DNA from: Hyphomicrobiales bacterium
Lineage (GTDB): Bacteria; Pseudomonadota; Alphaproteobacteria; Rhizobiales; Aestuariivirgaceae
Direction of reading: 5' to 3'
DNA: 5,705 nucleotides
Assembly: GCA_012032065.1 (NCBI GenBank)
Contig: JAAURV010000215.1
Coordinates: forward strand, 1 to 5,705
Shown: in pieces, positions 5,004 through 5,705 of the stretch
Layout: each line of letters opens with the position of its first letter
Numbering within the stretch: position 1 is the first letter of the stretch
The notes under the pieces: model-generated
Databases searched by the model: none
The model's input: only the letters and a program-made list of their open reading frames with translations
What the model was told of the DNA's origin: nothing
Made by a program: the position numbers and the translations under genes

Positions 5004-5488
5004 TTAGGGTTCGGCGCAATAAGCGCCCATCGCGGCAATCGCCTTGCTCGAACCACGCAAAGCCGTTTCGGCTTTACGGCCCTGATACGTCATCACGAGG
5101 CGCTTGCCGCCGGCAATTGCGGCAAACAGATCATCGTTTGGCGTCGTATCGAAAACCGGCTGAAGCTCCCCGTCGGAAAAATTGCTGAGGATTGCCGCAT
5201 GCCGCGTTGTCTTCCCGTCAATAGCAAACTCCACCTCGACGGCATCGCCGTCCTTGCCCTCTTTGCCAAGGAAATCGTGCAACTCGACATGCACGGTCCC
5301 GCTTTTCGGCTTGCAGGTGATCTCGATCATTTGCGTGTAGTCTTCGCAGGGGCAATCTGTCACCAGCATCTCTTTGGTGGGGCCGACTTCCGAAATCCAA
5401 TCACCGCGCACGTCCGGCCCTTCCTCCTCCTGTTGAGCGAGGCGGGAACAGCCATTAGGAAGAGCAGCGCGACAGCAGCCCTACGCAT
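5004..5488 (-). CDS. Small exported cysteine-containing protein, signal peptide out of frame
   Basis: The mature part is open from GTG 5411 to TAA at 5006-5004 (135 residues), but the likely true start is ATG 5488, which encodes MRRAAVALLFLMAVPA. Adding one C near 5441-5446 fuses the frames into PALA followed by QQEEEGPDVRGDW, a textbook signal peptide with cleavage at ALA. The restored protein is about 161 residues. It has four cysteines (C46, C48, C59, C158), fitting a disulfide-bonded periplasmic domain, and ends with LRGSSKAIAAMGAYC, reminiscent of IalB-like exported proteins (weak resemblance). The GTG at 5411 also has an AGGAGG-like upstream stretch, so an unexported cytoplasmic form is possible, though that stretch simply encodes QQEEE. 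The ATG overlaps the thrS stop, suggesting coupling. Function unknown. Confidence 0.75.
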
Positions 5489-5705
5489 CGCGCAGATCCG
5501 GCGGCGTCGCCTCGTCCTTCAGCGCGGCAATGGCTTCCGCCAATTTCATCGACTTCTGATCCTGCGAACCAAGCCGCCGGATGTTGACCGCGCCCTCCTC
5601 CGCCTCCCGTTTCCCGACAACCAGGATCACCGGAACCTTCGCCAGCGAATGTTCGCGGACCTTGTAGTTGATCTTTTCGTTGCGAAGGTCTGCCTCGGCG
5701 CGAAG
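5481..5705 (-). CDS. thrS: Threonyl-tRNA synthetase, C-terminal part (5' end outside window)
   Basis: The last 74 codons are in frame from the window edge to TAG at 5483-5481. They encode the end of the class II anticodon-binding domain: LRNEKINYKVREHSLAKVP followed by VILVVGKREAEEGAVNIRRL, which matches the familiar ThrRS C-terminus (for example E. coli RNEKIGFKIREHTLRRVP). The enzyme charges tRNA-Thr in the cytoplasm, and this domain recognises the threonine anticodon. Other class II synthetases such as ProRS and HisRS share the fold, but the RNEKI-x-(F/Y)-K-(I/V)-REH signature points to ThrRS. The last codons overlap the start of the small exported-protein gene by 8 nt (ATGCGTAG). Confidence 0.93.
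   Translation of the reverse strand, partial: LRAEADLRNEKINYKVREHSLAKVPVILVVGKREAEEGAVNIRRLGSQDQKSMKLAEAIAALKDEATPPDLRDA

Noticed and set aside
1..5705. Mobile element, CRISPR array, toxin-antitoxin pair or phage defence system
   Set aside because: No spaced direct repeats, transposase or integrase motifs, or small paired toxin-antitoxin reading frames were seen. The genes are ordinary metabolic and housekeeping types.

Overview
The window looks like a piece of an alphaproteobacterial chromosome, probably Rhizobiales-like. It is GC-rich with dense, overlapping genes, GAGG-type ribosome binding sites, some GTG starts, a CTAG-bounded palindromic intergenic repeat and a CtrA-like box. This placement rests on style and remembered protein similarity, because no search was possible. 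Almost everything lies on the minus strand. I see no tRNA, rRNA, CRISPR array, transposase or phage gene.

Layout from left to right. (1) Bases 1-54 hold the last 17 codons of a plus-strand gene that enters from outside. (2) Bases 51-157 are a compound palindromic repeat made of two long hairpins, each with an ATTC loop. Its two outer CTAG ends supply the TAG stops of both flanking convergent genes. (3) Bases 154-2041 are a tight minus-strand operon read from right to left: a nitroreductase-family protein, a HAD-family phosphatase and a flavin-reductase-like FMN protein, joined by 4-nt and 1-nt overlaps. (4) Bases 2042-2202 are a divergent regulatory gap with a TTAA-N7-TTAA box. (5) Bases 2203-3112 (plus) encode an exported protein of three related beta-rich repeats, broken by two apparent single-base deletions. 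(6) Bases 3119-4135 (minus) encode a luciferase-like flavin-dependent oxidoreductase. A 54-bp gap in front of it contains a promoter overlaid by palindromes. (7) Bases 4190-4915 (minus) encode an SDR-fold protein that has lost the catalytic tyrosine. (8) Bases 5004-5488 (minus) encode a small cysteine-containing exported protein whose signal peptide is separated from the mature part by a third apparent single-base deletion. (9) Bases 5481-5705 are the C-terminal end of threonyl-tRNA synthetase (thrS), whose stop overlaps the start of gene 8.

Flavin and redox chemistry is the shared theme: the nitroreductase and flavin-reductase folds normally bind FMN, and the luciferase-like enzyme normally uses reduced flavin. 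A joint pathway is only an inference. I found no convincing new multi-gene system. The points most worth a second look are the stop-donating double-hairpin repeat, the compact operator-promoter at 4137-4184, the tyrosine-less SDR, and three frame breaks that all have the sign of one missing base in a short homopolymer. Those breaks may be sequencing errors or real gene decay.
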